DNA of 64,000 nucleotides, from the NCBI GenBank assembly GCA_029262815.1, contig JAJCYS010000044.1:1-64000 (forward strand), in the 5' to 3' direction. The translations under genes and the position numbers were made by a program. The stretch is from Deltaproteobacteria bacterium (lineage in GTDB: Bacteria; Bdellovibrionota; JAJCYS01). Below the pieces are notes generated by a model. The model saw only the letters and a list, made by a program, of their open reading frames with translations, searched no databases and had not been told where the DNA came from. This document shows positions 35,001-43,727 of this stretch, piece after piece (within the stretch, counting starts at the first letter, position 1; each line of letters opens with the position of its first letter).

Positions 35001-36072
35001 AACAAGTGTACTTCAAGCAACATCCGGAAGTGAATCTGAAGCCAGCGATCAATACAATAAAAATCTGGTTGAGATTGCGACTGAAGAAGTAAAGCGAAAC
35101 CCTTTGCTTAAATTCCTCAAGGCAGTTGTGTACCCCAAAAAAGCACATTTCTATCCGGCAGCCGGGTTACTTGCAACTTTTACAATTGTCACAACTACTC
35201 TGTATGACGTTGGCCTCGCAGGTGTAGCTGAGTTTGGTAACAGGGCACACCTAGCCTTTGGAACTCAAGGCGCACCTGTTACAGAATTTTTACACCTCGC
35301 AGCCGACATTCAAGTGATGGAAGCATTTCAATTATTTGCTGTTTCATTGATCCTGACCGCATTTTTAGAGCAAGCAGCACGAAAAGAAGCTACATACAAA
35401 ATTTACAAAGACGTGGAACTTTACGAAGACGGCTTCGCACCCGTGACGTACCTCAAAAACGTCGCGTTGTGTTTTATGAAGTCTGCTACCTTCTTCACGA
35501 AAGATGGCCAGAACATGTTCTACCATACGCTTGGGTACACTGTAAAAATGGCCCCATTGCGTACGGTCATGTTTACGTTTGTCAATGGACTGATGTGGGC
35601 CTGGACTGATACAGCCATTAGTGTTCCACAGTTGCTCATATATCTAACTATACTGAGTTTTGCTTTCTCCTTTATTAACCTATTCTTTATCGCACCTTTT
35701 GAGAAAGCTGCGGGTGATATTAAACATCCCCTATTACGATTGGTAACAACGGTCACCTTTCTAACCCTTGCTGCCTTTGCAACAGGGGTGGTTGGGAGTC
35801 AGCTCACCATTATGATTTTGAACACAACAACCAACCCGATTTCGTTCCTAAGTATTTCACAAATTATCCATAACTTCCGAACGGTATTTGGAGATACGGC
35901 CATAATGCTCTTTACGGCGTATATTATGTGGCCCTTGTTATCTAAAGGGATTGTGGAACCTAAGATTTTAGCTCCCTCAAAAATCCGTTTCAATGAATTC
36001 AAAGAACGGCTTGAACAGCTTCAACAAATTCATGAGAACAACCTGAAATTAAATTGTGGTAAAGCCACGTAG
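32038..36072 (+). CDS. Very large multi-pass membrane protein of unknown function
   Basis: This 1344-residue protein starts at GTG 7 bases after GGGAGG. The N-terminus has a signal-like hydrophobic stretch (about residues 14-40, SLAMSLAYLMIWTTALTGL). A large, apparently soluble region follows to about residue 600. Two membrane helices lie near 601-620 and 655-675. A long charged coiled-coil-like segment spans about 770-895 (IEIAKLKTSVTVL, KKLRKLQSQERKI, ENHKQLEGDLKS), and about six membrane helices lie between 1035 and 1305. I recognise no domain. The architecture would fit a scaffold, secretion or envelope-spanning apparatus component, but that is speculation. It stands alone, ending at a strong terminator. 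Codon use looks like the neighbours. Confidence 0.75.
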   Translation: MSNRKSRVLSFLKQSLAMSLAYLMIWTTALTGLPEKAVADETTTTTANGAPSNGAPDFVQFALKNTQNQLSSFYDIVTKLPNPEDELDFFWLTKWHWVQRNKKGEVINSRSLHDYVGGPYFSGPKLVHNTKTMLKSFVPWADHSNAKPDELIVGDIPRTHEWTGPIHLRKTDEGYLEIVDPNYPKREHPILSEKILGFADDGLGIYIIPARSSIATKIAYMKAHNLKQLPKDEDIPYVDRLMYYSKADIAEAISTKSPPPGVPLPISKGRNILKSEVKKGFTVGIDDSATAARLTIGDEVLIAPFSRTRESVFGVKQIIAHFIAVSANKKVALGVMGRLLSTGLANVKLMQAQIKKLEAANPQKLADPEIQKFIKAHNWKELEGVLGTTLGDVNLTSRGFGGHQQITGFKGAQSPFVLDGHYKYLEKKLDDWEEALKALGGKPLTRQDAAKTVGHIEVDLSDAYVATILNGPGTTKNNFENARNKIMKELDGIVFTNLQGRKNVLNTTQLIIDKLKALQRKTNENDVKILCEKMQRSIKLGTLGSAIKDKHTLEIFIHKIQTDQTADQTAVRLTGMQMAGVRMLQGFQALKQGWKTIETPVMAILGLCVFVGIIYSGWNYFHTELYQKKLLADNGQGIKNIGIIFSHMNVWLDIGKMLAIFFGTYGFLAAVGQKAYKLKGGVKFLLVSLRAGMFDTFEFFTGIWKKTIFKFYEMQQTLDHAKERSKMVFHKLRGRTVERDNALLTPSVDRTSRPISHLIEGLNSPFNQKLRDVQIEIAKLKTSVTVLSSKSEIKQYKKKLRKLQSQERKIRASANIEPQMIARFEESRSILIVSLQENHKQLEGDLKSAQNNITLKKSNNLVYKETITSIKNRIAFIEQKIADLEIMNLKIHEESVAATRLSWASWQVIWQKVKKSGIEVDDPFVVNQVLTSVLRNHAEKQNIELSNVDDQATRIHSYLASYDVFQNLKAINPKYAEGYNPIQSNHVATSVLQATSGSESEASDQYNKNLVEIATEEVKRNPLLKFLKAVVYPKKAHFYPAAGLLATFTIVTTTLYDVGLAGVAEFGNRAHLAFGTQGAPVTEFLHLAADIQVMEAFQLFAVSLILTAFLEQAARKEATYKIYKDVELYEDGFAPVTYLKNVALCFMKSATFFTKDGQNMFYHTLGYTVKMAPLRTVMFTFVNGLMWAWTDTAISVPQLLIYLTILSFAFSFINLFFIAPFEKAAGDIKHPLLRLVTTVTFLTLAAFATGVVGSQLTIMILNTTTNPISFLSISQIIHNFRTVFGDTAIMLFTAYIMWPLLSKGIVEPKILAPSKIRFNEFKERLEQLQQIHENNLKLNCGKAT

Positions 36073-36097
36073 CATTCAATAAAAAGATATAAGAAAA

Positions 36098-36130
36098 TAA
36101 AGGGGTTAAGCGTGACGCTTAACCCCTTTA
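36098..36130. terminator. Perfect 15-bp bidirectional terminator hairpin
   Basis: Bases 36098-36112 pair exactly with 36116-36130 around a TGA loop (TAAAGGGGTTAAGCG stem). T-rich sequence follows on the plus side (TTGATTTAAT). The A-rich run before it gives U-rich RNA on the minus side. It lies between the converging 1344-residue protein gene and the prepilin gene, whose stop codon is the last three bases of the stem, so it can end both transcripts. Confidence 0.85.
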
Positions 36131-36475
36131 TTGATTTAATATTAGATTGCCGGACGCTGGATCGAAAATCCAGCCGGAGGGCCTCGACCCCTTCTGTTTT
36201 GGTAAAATCACAGAACTTAATCCATTTTTGGGATTTTTGGGTAACGCTGGCAACTGATGAATGGAAATCTTGGGCCGCCCTCGAAGATTCAGCATAGAAT
36301 TCAACAGCAACACCTGTCCCTCCGATTCAACCACACGAACTCGCAAGGTTTTTTCTGAAGCGGCTTTTTGTATATATAAGGGCACAATCAACCCAGCAAT
36401 CAATCCTAAAGCGGCGATTACTAGCACGAACTCTATGAGAGAGAAGCCCCTACTACATGTATGTCGATTTTGCAT
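36128..36475 (-). CDS. Type IV prepilin-like protein
   Basis: This 115-residue protein has a textbook prepilin N-terminus. A short basic leader (MQNRHTCSRG) is cut by prepilin peptidase before Phe, then comes FSLIEFVLVIAALGLIAGLIV with the Glu at +5. The C-terminal part is short (about 80 residues). It is the size of a minor pseudopilin (GspH/FimT-like) or a small major pilin. The start at 36475 gives the right leader length; an upstream in-frame ATG would add 19 unlikely residues. No other pilus gene is adjacent. The Tad-like genes at 1150-2435 belong to a different system class. Confidence 0.75.
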   Translation of the reverse strand: MQNRHTCSRGFSLIEFVLVIAALGLIAGLIVPLYIQKAASEKTLRVRVVESEGQVLLLNSMLNLRGRPKISIHQLPALPKNPKNGLSSVILPKQKGSRPSGWIFDPASGNLILNQ

Positions 36476-36561
36476 TCTTCTTATTTTATTCCAGAACTTA
36501 TATAATAGATATACGCAATGAATGCTTCTCATCTTTTCACACCCTTATAGGATGCAAGGCT

Positions 36562-38316
36562 TTGATTCAAATCGTTAAAAACGTACTACACCTACTGAAA
36601 CCCATATGGGGATACCTAAAACCCTACCAAATCTATATCTACTTCGCGATGATTTTAGGTTGCGCTTTTTCTGTCGTCAACATCTGCCTAGTCAAGCTTC
36701 TAGCATATGTTGAAGATAACGTCTTACTCGGTAAAGATGTTGAAAAACTCAAATGGGCTGCCATTGGTATTGCGTTAGTTTTTTTCGTAAATCTGATCTT
36801 GAGATATTCACATACGATGATTCTGAGAATCATCGCAGAACGTGCTTCCTTAAACCTTAGAAATGAAATGTTTCAGAAACTACTTCATATGGATTTGAAA
36901 TACATTCATGGTCAGTCCGGCGGTGACATGATGTCACGATTTCTAAATGACGTTCAAGTCTTTCGTGTGGGTCTTGAGGTCTTCTCGGACTGGATTAAAA
37001 AAGGACTTTCTGCCCTAGCTCTTATCGGCTATGCCTTCTACATCAATATGCAACTCAGCCTCATTATCGTCATGATTGCACCCCTCATCATCTACGTATT
37101 CTACCGACTAGGCCAATCCGCCCGAAAATACACCCACAAAAGTCAGGCCCTTCTATCAGATATGACCCAACAATATCGTGAAGCCATGACTGGAATGAGA
37201 GAAATTCGGGTTTATCAAAAAGAAAAAGACATCATGGGACATTTTGAAACCCAAAATAAACAATACCTCAAGAACTGGATTCGAGTCGTTCGGATGGAAC
37301 TACTTGCCTCTCCACTGACTGAAGCCGTCGGATCTCTGGCCTTAGGCACCATGTTATGGTTTGGTGGCAATGCTGTGATTAACGGCACTATGAGTGCAGG
37401 AATTTTTGTCAGCTATGTGACAGCTATTTGGATGACTTTACAACCCATACGGGAATTAAGCAGAACCAGTGTTAAACTTTCAGAGGCCACAAGCGCAGCC
37501 GAACGGATTGAGGCTTTTATCAATATCAAATCAGTGATTGAAAATAAACAGGACGTGCTCCCCATCACGTTTCCTTCTGAACCGAAGTTGCTAAGTTTTG
37601 ATCAAGTTTCTTTTAGTTATACTGAAAACCATATGATCATTAAGAACTTTAGCCAATCCTTTAAAATGGGAAAAACGTATGCATTTGTGGGTGCAAGTGG
37701 ATCGGGCAAAACAACGTTATACAACTTAATACTACGATTATATGATCCAGAATCGGGTGCATTGAAAATAGATGGCATCGATATCCGATCCTTTGACCCT
37801 TGGGAGTACCGATCTTTATTCTCAGTTGTCTCACAAGACATTTTTCTGTTTCACGACACAATCTTTGAAAATATTCGTTTCAGCAAACCGAATGCCACCA
37901 AATCTGAAGTTATAGAAGTTGCAAAACAAGCGATGGCGCATAAATTTATATCAATTTTTCCAAAGAAATACGACACAATCGTTGGAGACCGAGGCGTACG
38001 TCTATCCGGTGGGCAACGCCAACGCATTTCGATTGCACGTGCTTTACTTAAAAATAGTCCTATCCTCATGCTTGATGAAGCCACCAGTCATCTTGATTCA
38101 GAAACTGAAACCATGCTCGGCAACACACTCAAAAACCTAAAGCAACAACGGAAAACATGTTTTGTAATTGCGCATCGACTTTCTACAATCAAATCCGCTG
38201 ACCATATTTTATTTATGGAGAATGGAAAGGTGATCTTTCAAGGCACACATGAACAACTCATCCACTCAAGTCAGTCTTATCAAAACCTCTATGAAGCCCA
38301 GTTTAGAACCTTATGA
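36562..38316 (+). CDS. msbA: ABC transporter with fused permease and ATPase (MsbA-like lipid A flippase)
   Basis: From the TTG at 36562 (AAGG close upstream) the protein has 584 residues, the normal MsbA length. The longer in-frame ORF runs back across the divergent prepilin start and was rejected. Six membrane helices occupy about residues 20-300. The ATPase has Walker A GASGSGKT (about 377-384), signature LSGGQRQRISIARALL and Walker B PILMLDEATSHLD, then the H-loop IAHRLSTIKSAD. MsbA exports core-lipid A across the inner membrane, and other half-size exporters share this build. The downstream overlapping gene (ATGA) is an LpxH-like lipid A enzyme, which favours the MsbA reading. Confidence 0.85.
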   Translation: MIQIVKNVLHLLKPIWGYLKPYQIYIYFAMILGCAFSVVNICLVKLLAYVEDNVLLGKDVEKLKWAAIGIALVFFVNLILRYSHTMILRIIAERASLNLRNEMFQKLLHMDLKYIHGQSGGDMMSRFLNDVQVFRVGLEVFSDWIKKGLSALALIGYAFYINMQLSLIIVMIAPLIIYVFYRLGQSARKYTHKSQALLSDMTQQYREAMTGMREIRVYQKEKDIMGHFETQNKQYLKNWIRVVRMELLASPLTEAVGSLALGTMLWFGGNAVINGTMSAGIFVSYVTAIWMTLQPIRELSRTSVKLSEATSAAERIEAFINIKSVIENKQDVLPITFPSEPKLLSFDQVSFSYTENHMIIKNFSQSFKMGKTYAFVGASGSGKTTLYNLILRLYDPESGALKIDGIDIRSFDPWEYRSLFSVVSQDIFLFHDTIFENIRFSKPNATKSEVIEVAKQAMAHKFISIFPKKYDTIVGDRGVRLSGGQRQRISIARALLKNSPILMLDEATSHLDSETETMLGNTLKNLKQQRKTCFVIAHRLSTIKSADHILFMENGKVIFQGTHEQLIHSSQSYQNLYEAQFRTL

Positions 38317-39035
38317 TCTATGTATTTGGTGACAGTCATCTCTGGCATGAATTCGAAGCTCGCCAACTGCTCAAGCTCCTGCAGCAATTTTCATCTGATC
38401 CAAAAACTGATCGCATTATCTTAATGGGTGATATGTTGGATGTCTGTGTTAGCGGTCAAAAAGGTTGGCTCACCCAGTTTCAAGCGTTTTTTAATATACT
38501 GAAACATACCAAAGTCCCCCTAACCTACATCCTTGGCAACAGAGATTTTGGTGCACCTTCATTGATCAAACAATTAGATAATCCGTTAATCGAGTGCCAT
38601 ATGAGTCATACACTTAAAATAGGATCAAAAGAAATTTATCTCACTCATGGCGACATCATCCTAACAAGTACCCGAAAATACAAATGGTTTAGAGCATTCT
38701 TAAGAAATTCCTTCATGGATAGCTTAATACACTGTTTTCCGTACTCAATTGTTCGATTAATTGCGAGATACCTTAGTTTACATTCCTATAAGGCACACCG
38801 GATGAATCCGAAGCTTAGGGCATATGCACTCAATGCTTTTTCAAAATTCGTTCAAAAAAAATGGACAGAAGGTTTTGATGGGGTCATTCTCGGCCATACC
38901 CATACACCGGCCTATGATGAATCCCCAAGTGATCAATTTTATTTAAACTGTGGATTTTGGCCGAATGATAAATTGTACTACGCCATTCAACCTGAACCTT
39001 GGCACATTGAAGCATGCTATGTCTCTTCTACTTAA
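38313..39035 (+). CDS. LpxH-like UDP-2,3-diacylglucosamine pyrophosphatase
   Basis: This 240-residue calcineurin-type metallophosphoesterase has metal ligands in FGDSHLWHE (N-terminus, D-x-H), MGDMLDV, GNRDFGAP, THGD and the terminal GHTHTP. The GNRDF wording and the size match LpxH rather than general phosphodiesterases. LpxH hydrolyses UDP-2,3-diacylglucosamine to lipid X in lipid A biosynthesis on the cytoplasmic face of the inner membrane. It overlaps the msbA-like gene by 4 bases, so lipid A synthesis and export appear coupled here. The substrate is inferred from family and context. Confidence 0.8.
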   Translation: MIYVFGDSHLWHEFEARQLLKLLQQFSSDPKTDRIILMGDMLDVCVSGQKGWLTQFQAFFNILKHTKVPLTYILGNRDFGAPSLIKQLDNPLIECHMSHTLKIGSKEIYLTHGDIILTSTRKYKWFRAFLRNSFMDSLIHCFPYSIVRLIARYLSLHSYKAHRMNPKLRAYALNAFSKFVQKKWTEGFDGVILGHTHTPAYDESPSDQFYLNCGFWPNDKLYYAIQPEPWHIEACYVSST

Positions 39036-39067
39036 AGGCCTACCATAGATCCGCTTATATACAAGAG

Positions 39068-39096
39068 TTGAGAATGAATGCAAGGCTTGAGATACT
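39068..39096 (+). promoter_or_regulatory. Candidate promoter of the prkA-yeaH-spoVR operon
   Basis: TTGAGA at 39068-39073 and GATACT at 39091-39096 are spaced 17 bases apart, 46 bases before the prkA ATG at 39142. The -10 is a moderate match. No nitrogen- or stress-type (sigma54) motif was recognised, although the E. coli homologs are under such control. Confidence 0.4.
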
Positions 39097-39141
39097 AAAG
39101 GTATAGGATAAAAAGCTTTAGCAAGGAAGCATGGAGGATCA

Positions 39142-41202
39142 ATGGCCTATTCCCCCTTATATGAAACCATAACAGATTGCATCAACAAAGAGCAACACGA
39201 AAAGCTTCACTGGCGTGGCACTTTAAAAGACTATCTCGAAATTATAGAAGAAAACCCGATGGTTTCTCGCAGTGCATGGCAGCGGCTATATGACATGATT
39301 TTGTCATACGGCACTAGTGAATACGTCGAGTATAAGAAAAAAATAACTCACTATAAATTTTTTGATGACCCAATTCATAATGGAGGCGATGCTGTCTTTG
39401 GACTCGACATCCCATTGATGAAACTTGTCAAAGTTATTGAATCTGCTGCTCAACGATTGGGTGCTGAAAAAAGAGTTATCTTGCTGCACGGCCCTGTCGG
39501 AAGTTCAAAAAGTACGATTGTAAGATTGCTCAAAAAAGGACTCGAAACGTATTCCCTTACAGATGAAGGGGCGTTATATACCTTTGAGTGGTTTTGGCCA
39601 AATAATGAAGTGTTAATCCCCAACCTTTTTGGTACTGAAAAATTTATGGCGTGCTCGATGCACGAAGATCCTCTGAAACTCATTCCAAAGGAAGCAAGGG
39701 GAAAACTCTTGGAACACATTAATGCCAAACTACCTTCCAGTGATCAAATCATTGTGAGTGGCGATTTGGACCCTGCTTGCCGATTTATATATCAAAAACT
39801 CGCAGAATATTATCGTGGAGATTGGGAAAAGGTGATTGAGCATATTCGCGTCAAACGGGTAGTTCTCAGTGAAAAAGATCGAGTAGGCATCGGCACCTTT
39901 CAACCGAAAGACGAAAAAAATCAAGATTCAACCGAGCTAACAGGTGACATAAATTACCGTAAGATTGCCATTTTTGGTAGTGATTCAGACCCGAGAGCCT
40001 TCAACTTTGATGGCGAATTCAATATCGCCAATCGAGGCCTCATTGAATTTGTAGAGATTTTGAAGCTCGATGTTGCTTTTCTCTACGATCTATTAGGTGC
40101 CACGCAAGAACATACCATCAAACCTAAAAAGTTTCCTCAAACTGACATTGATGAAGTCATCATAGGTCATACCAATGAACCTGAATTCAAAAAACTTCAA
40201 AATAATGAATTCATGGAAGCATTGAAAGACCGAACAATCAAAATTGACATCCCCTACATCACAAAATTACATCAAGAGGTCAAAATCTACGAAAAGATAT
40301 TCAAGAACAACAGCATGAATATACATATTGCACCCCATACCCTAGAGATGGCCAGTATGTGGGCCATCCTAACACGGCTTGAGCTTCCCAAAAAAGCTAC
40401 CCTCACCCTACTCCAAAAACTAAAACTATATAACGGTAAAACCTTACCTGGATTTACAGAAGATAGTGTAAAGGAACTCCGTAAAGAAGCTGTGAGAGAA
40501 GGTATGGAGGGGATTTCTCCAAGATATATTCAAGACAAAATTTCCAATGCGATTGTATCAGAGCGACACGAAGGGTATATCAATGCCTTTATGGTGATCA
40601 ATCAACTCGAATCCGGCTTAAAAAATCATACATTAATTTCAAGTCCCGAGAAGAGAAACGCATACCGTGAACTCTTATCCATTGTAAAAGAAGAATATAC
40701 AGAGCGAGTGAAATACGATGTACAAAGGTCCATCGCTGCGGATAAAGAAGCCATATCAAGTCTGTGTGCAAATTATATCGACCATGTGAAGGCATATACT
40801 CAGAATGAACGTGTGAAGAACAAATTCACCAACGATTATGAGGCGCCAGATGAACGTCTAATGCGAAGTATTGAAGAAAAAATAGACATTCCAGACAGCC
40901 GAAAGGATGATTTTAGAAGAGAAATCATGAACTACATTGGCGCACTCGCGATCGAAGGAAAAAAGTTCGACTACAACCAAAACGAACGCCTACAACGAGC
41001 TCTTGAATTAAAATTCTTTGAAGATCAAAAGGATTCCATCAAATTAACTTCGCTTGTATCCAATGTGGTCGACCAGAAAACACAAGAAAAAATAGATATC
41101 GTTAAGCAACGACTCATCCGAGACTATGGCTATAATGATTTATCAGCCACCTTTGCTCTAAACTTCGTAGCCTCCGTGTTTGCCAGAGGAGATACGAAAT
41201 AA
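39142..41202 (+). CDS. prkA: PrkA serine protein kinase/AAA+ protein (YeaG homolog)
   Basis: This 686-residue protein has an N-terminal AAA+-type PrkA domain with Walker A GPVGSSKS (about residues 117-124). The PrkA-specific segments FEWFWPNN and EDPLKLIP follow, then [28 protein letters not shown]. The C-terminal PrkA domain includes [14 protein letters not shown]. It is about 40 residues longer than E. coli YeaG. PrkA/YeaG acts as a kinase or ATPase in stationary-phase, nitrogen-starvation and stress responses, and Bacillus PrkA acts in sporulation control. The gene is followed by yeaH and spoVR, the conserved trio. Confidence 0.94.
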   Translation: MAYSPLYETITDCINKEQHEKLHWRGTLKDYLEIIEENPMVSRSAWQRLYDMILSYGTSEYVEYKKKITHYKFFDDPIHNGGDAVFGLDIPLMKLVKVIESAAQRLGAEKRVILLHGPVGSSKSTIVRLLKKGLETYSLTDEGALYTFEWFWPNNEVLIPNLFGTEKFMACSMHEDPLKLIPKEARGKLLEHINAKLPSSDQIIVSGDLDPACRFIYQKLAEYYRGDWEKVIEHIRVKRVVLSEKDRVGIGTFQPKDEKNQDSTELTGDINYRKIAIFGSDSDPRAFNFDGEFNIANRGLIEFVEILKLDVAFLYDLLGATQEHTIKPKKFPQTDIDEVIIGHTNEPEFKKLQNNEFMEALKDRTIKIDIPYITKLHQEVKIYEKIFKNNSMNIHIAPHTLEMASMWAILTRLELPKKATLTLLQKLKLYNGKTLPGFTEDSVKELRKEAVREGMEGISPRYIQDKISNAIVSERHEGYINAFMVINQLESGLKNHTLISSPEKRNAYRELLSIVKEEYTERVKYDVQRSIAADKEAISSLCANYIDHVKAYTQNERVKNKFTNDYEAPDERLMRSIEEKIDIPDSRKDDFRREIMNYIGALAIEGKKFDYNQNERLQRALELKFFEDQKDSIKLTSLVSNVVDQKTQEKIDIVKQRLIRDYGYNDLSATFALNFVASVFARGDTK

Positions 41203-41208
41203 TAACTT

Positions 41209-42327
41209 ATGAGCAACCCGTCAAAGTATGTTCTAGACTCTATTAAGCAAGATCAAGGCCGATTTCAACGGATTATCAAAGGCAAAATCAAAAACCAACT
41301 CAATCACATCATCAGCGAACAACAACTGATCGGTCGTGTGGGATCCAAAATGGTTTCCATACCGCTTCCAAAAATTGAAATTCCTAAATTCATATTTGGC
41401 TCCCCCTCTTCAGGTGTGGGTCAAGGATCCGGTCAAGTGGGACAAGGAGTCGGCAATACCAAGCAACAGGCATCCGGTGCCGGACAGGCTGGAAATCTTC
41501 CGGGCAAACACCTCATGGAAGTCGATGTTGACATTGATGAGCTCACAGAAATCTTAGCCGATCAACTTGAATTACCGAGGCTTAAGCCCAAAGCCTCCGG
41601 CATAGCAGATAGTCAGTCAAAAAAATACAGTTCCATAGCGCCAACCGGCCCCAATTCACTCCGACACTTCAAACGCACTTTCAAACGAGCCCTCAAACGA
41701 GAAATTAGTATGGGAACATACAATCCCGATGACCCTTTAATTATTCCAATCAAACGAGATTTCCGATATCGACACCCCAAAGTCACCTCTCGGCCCAATA
41801 CGAATGCGGTTGTCATCTATATGATGGACATTTCAGGGAGTATGGGTGGGGAACAAAAAAATATTGTACGCACAGAAGTATTCTGGCTCGATCTCTGGAT
41901 CGAAAAACATTATCAGCATGTTAAGAAACGATATATTGTGCATGATTCATCTGCAAAAGAAGCCACAAAGGATGAATTTTTTCATCTCAAAGAAAGTGGG
42001 GGTACTTTGATCTCTTCTGCCTACAAACTGTGTCTTGAGATGATGACCACGGATTATCCTGAAGACGAGTGGAATGTGTATTGTTTTCATTTCAGTGATG
42101 GTGACAACTGGTCACAAGAAGATACAGATTTTTGTATAGATCTTATGCGAAAATCTTTGCTCCCTCGCGTTAATTTATTTGGGTATGGACAAGTTGAATC
42201 TCGCTATGGGAGCGGCCAATTTTATCGTGAACTACAAAAATATAGTTTGCCGGAAGTTGTATGTTCGAAGATAGAAGACAGAAATGCAATTGTCAGTTCA
42301 ATTAAATCTTTTTTTGAGAAACCATGA
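41209..42327 (+). CDS. yeaH: DUF444 protein (YeaH/YhbH family)
   Basis: This 372-residue protein has an N-terminal basic part, a Gly/Gln-rich linker (GSPSSGVGQGSGQVGQG, about residues 65-85) and the DUF444 core. A vWA-like domain holds VVIYMMDISGSMGGEQK (near residue 205) and later YCFHFSDGDNW. This is the second gene of the widespread prkA-yeaH-spoVR operon and it is thought to act with the PrkA kinase. It starts 6 bases after prkA and overlaps spoVR by 4 bases (ATGA). Confidence 0.92.
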   Translation: MSNPSKYVLDSIKQDQGRFQRIIKGKIKNQLNHIISEQQLIGRVGSKMVSIPLPKIEIPKFIFGSPSSGVGQGSGQVGQGVGNTKQQASGAGQAGNLPGKHLMEVDVDIDELTEILADQLELPRLKPKASGIADSQSKKYSSIAPTGPNSLRHFKRTFKRALKREISMGTYNPDDPLIIPIKRDFRYRHPKVTSRPNTNAVVIYMMDISGSMGGEQKNIVRTEVFWLDLWIEKHYQHVKKRYIVHDSSAKEATKDEFFHLKESGGTLISSAYKLCLEMMTTDYPEDEWNVYCFHFSDGDNWSQEDTDFCIDLMRKSLLPRVNLFGYGQVESRYGSGQFYRELQKYSLPEVVCSKIEDRNAIVSSIKSFFEKP

Positions 42328-43679
42328 ATACTGAAATCATACAAAAACTCAATTATTTCCAGGAAAAAACATTAGGCCTTGCGCGATCCTATGGGCTGGA
42401 TCCCTATGATGTTATTTTTGAATTAGTCGATTATGATCAAATGTGCATCCTTGCTTCTAGAGGGGGGTTTCCGGTTCGATATCCGCATTGGCGATTTGGT
42501 ATGGAATATGAACATCTCTCAAAAAACTATGAGTATGGGTTATCGAAAATTTATGAACTTGTGATCAATACGGATCCATCGATTGCATATCTACTGAACG
42601 CTAATCCATTTTTGGATCAAAAACTTGTTATCGCACACGTATATGCACACGCTGATTTTTTCAAACATAATATGTGGTTTGCCCATACGAATCGGAACAT
42701 GCTCGATGAAATGGCCAACCATGCAACTCGAATCCGAAGATATGTAGATACCTATGGAGTGGATCAGGTTGAAGCGTTTATTGACGCATGTTTAAGCCTT
42801 GAGAACCTTATCGATCCCCAAAACCCCTTTCAACCTGTTGAGTCGGGCATTTCCGAAGATGAAAAGAAAACAAATTTTCCTGAACGAGATACACTCTCTT
42901 TTTTGATTCATAACGCCCCGCTAGATACTTGGCAGCAGGATGTGTTGGGAATTGTGCGGAAAGAAGCCTATTATTTTTTACCTCAAGCACAAACAAAAAT
43001 TGCAAATGAAGGCTGGGCCTCGTATTGGCATAGCAAGCTGATGACTGAGCACCTGCTTGAGACATCCGAGGTCATTGATTATGCTGATCACCATGCCGGG
43101 GCTATGAGTATGTCACCTACCGGGCCGCTGAATCCTTACAAAATTGGTATTGAGTTGTATCGAGATATTCTAGACCGATGGAATCGGGGTGCCTATGGCA
43201 GTGAGTATGAGTCTTGTCGAAGTTTTGAGGAAAAAAGGGCTTGGAATACGCATGCAGGTGAAGGTCAGAATAAATTATTTGAGGTGAGAAAAACCTGCAA
43301 TGACATCAGCTTTATAAGCAATTATCTAAATGAAGCGTTTTGTGAAAAACATCAGTTTTTTGTGTTTGCTCAAAACACTAAGAACCAACGATATGAGATT
43401 ATTTCAAGAGCGTTTGACGATATTAAGAGGAAGCTGCTCACTGCTCTGACGAACTTCGGACAACCGATTATTGAGGTTGAAGATGCTAATTATGGAAATC
43501 GGGGTGAATTGATGCTTCGTCATCGATTCGAGGAAGCAGAGTTAAACCTTCAAAAGGCTGAAGCAACGATGCGCAATTTGTACTCAATTTGGGGTCGATC
43601 CATTCACCTGTGGACTATGATCGATGGCAAAGAGACGCTCTGCGGCTTTGAGGGTGAGAAATTGGCCATAAAAAAGTAG
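42324..43679 (+). CDS. SpoVR family protein (YcgB homolog)
   Basis: This 451-residue protein has the SpoVR N-terminal wording (FGLDPYDVIFEL-type: LARSYGLDPYDVIFELV). It also has GFPVRYPHWRFGMEYEHLSKNYEYGLSKIYELVINTDP, IAHVYAHADFFKHNMWF and KIANEGWASYWHSKLM. The name comes from Bacillus spore-cortex work, but the family is common in non-sporulating bacteria. With PrkA and YeaH it forms a stress-linked module, and no sporulation genes are seen here. Its biochemical activity is unknown. The histidine-rich HVYAHADFFKHN stretch could bind metal. Confidence 0.93.
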   Translation: MNTEIIQKLNYFQEKTLGLARSYGLDPYDVIFELVDYDQMCILASRGGFPVRYPHWRFGMEYEHLSKNYEYGLSKIYELVINTDPSIAYLLNANPFLDQKLVIAHVYAHADFFKHNMWFAHTNRNMLDEMANHATRIRRYVDTYGVDQVEAFIDACLSLENLIDPQNPFQPVESGISEDEKKTNFPERDTLSFLIHNAPLDTWQQDVLGIVRKEAYYFLPQAQTKIANEGWASYWHSKLMTEHLLETSEVIDYADHHAGAMSMSPTGPLNPYKIGIELYRDILDRWNRGAYGSEYESCRSFEEKRAWNTHAGEGQNKLFEVRKTCNDISFISNYLNEAFCEKHQFFVFAQNTKNQRYEIISRAFDDIKRKLLTALTNFGQPIIEVEDANYGNRGELMLRHRFEEAELNLQKAEATMRNLYSIWGRSIHLWTMIDGKETLCGFEGEKLAIKK

Positions 43680-43727
43680 CCCCCCTGAGATAGCTTTACC
43701 CGCACGCACCCTGTATATTATGGACCT

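Noticed and set aside
36457..36561. N-terminal extension of the msbA gene
   Set aside because: The frame runs back over the divergent prepilin start and adds residues unlike any ABC exporter. The TTG at 36562 gives normal length.
42324..43679. Evidence for sporulation from the SpoVR gene
   Set aside because: SpoVR homologs are common in non-sporulating Gram-negative bacteria, and lpxH/msbA show an LPS outer membrane; no sporulation genes are near.
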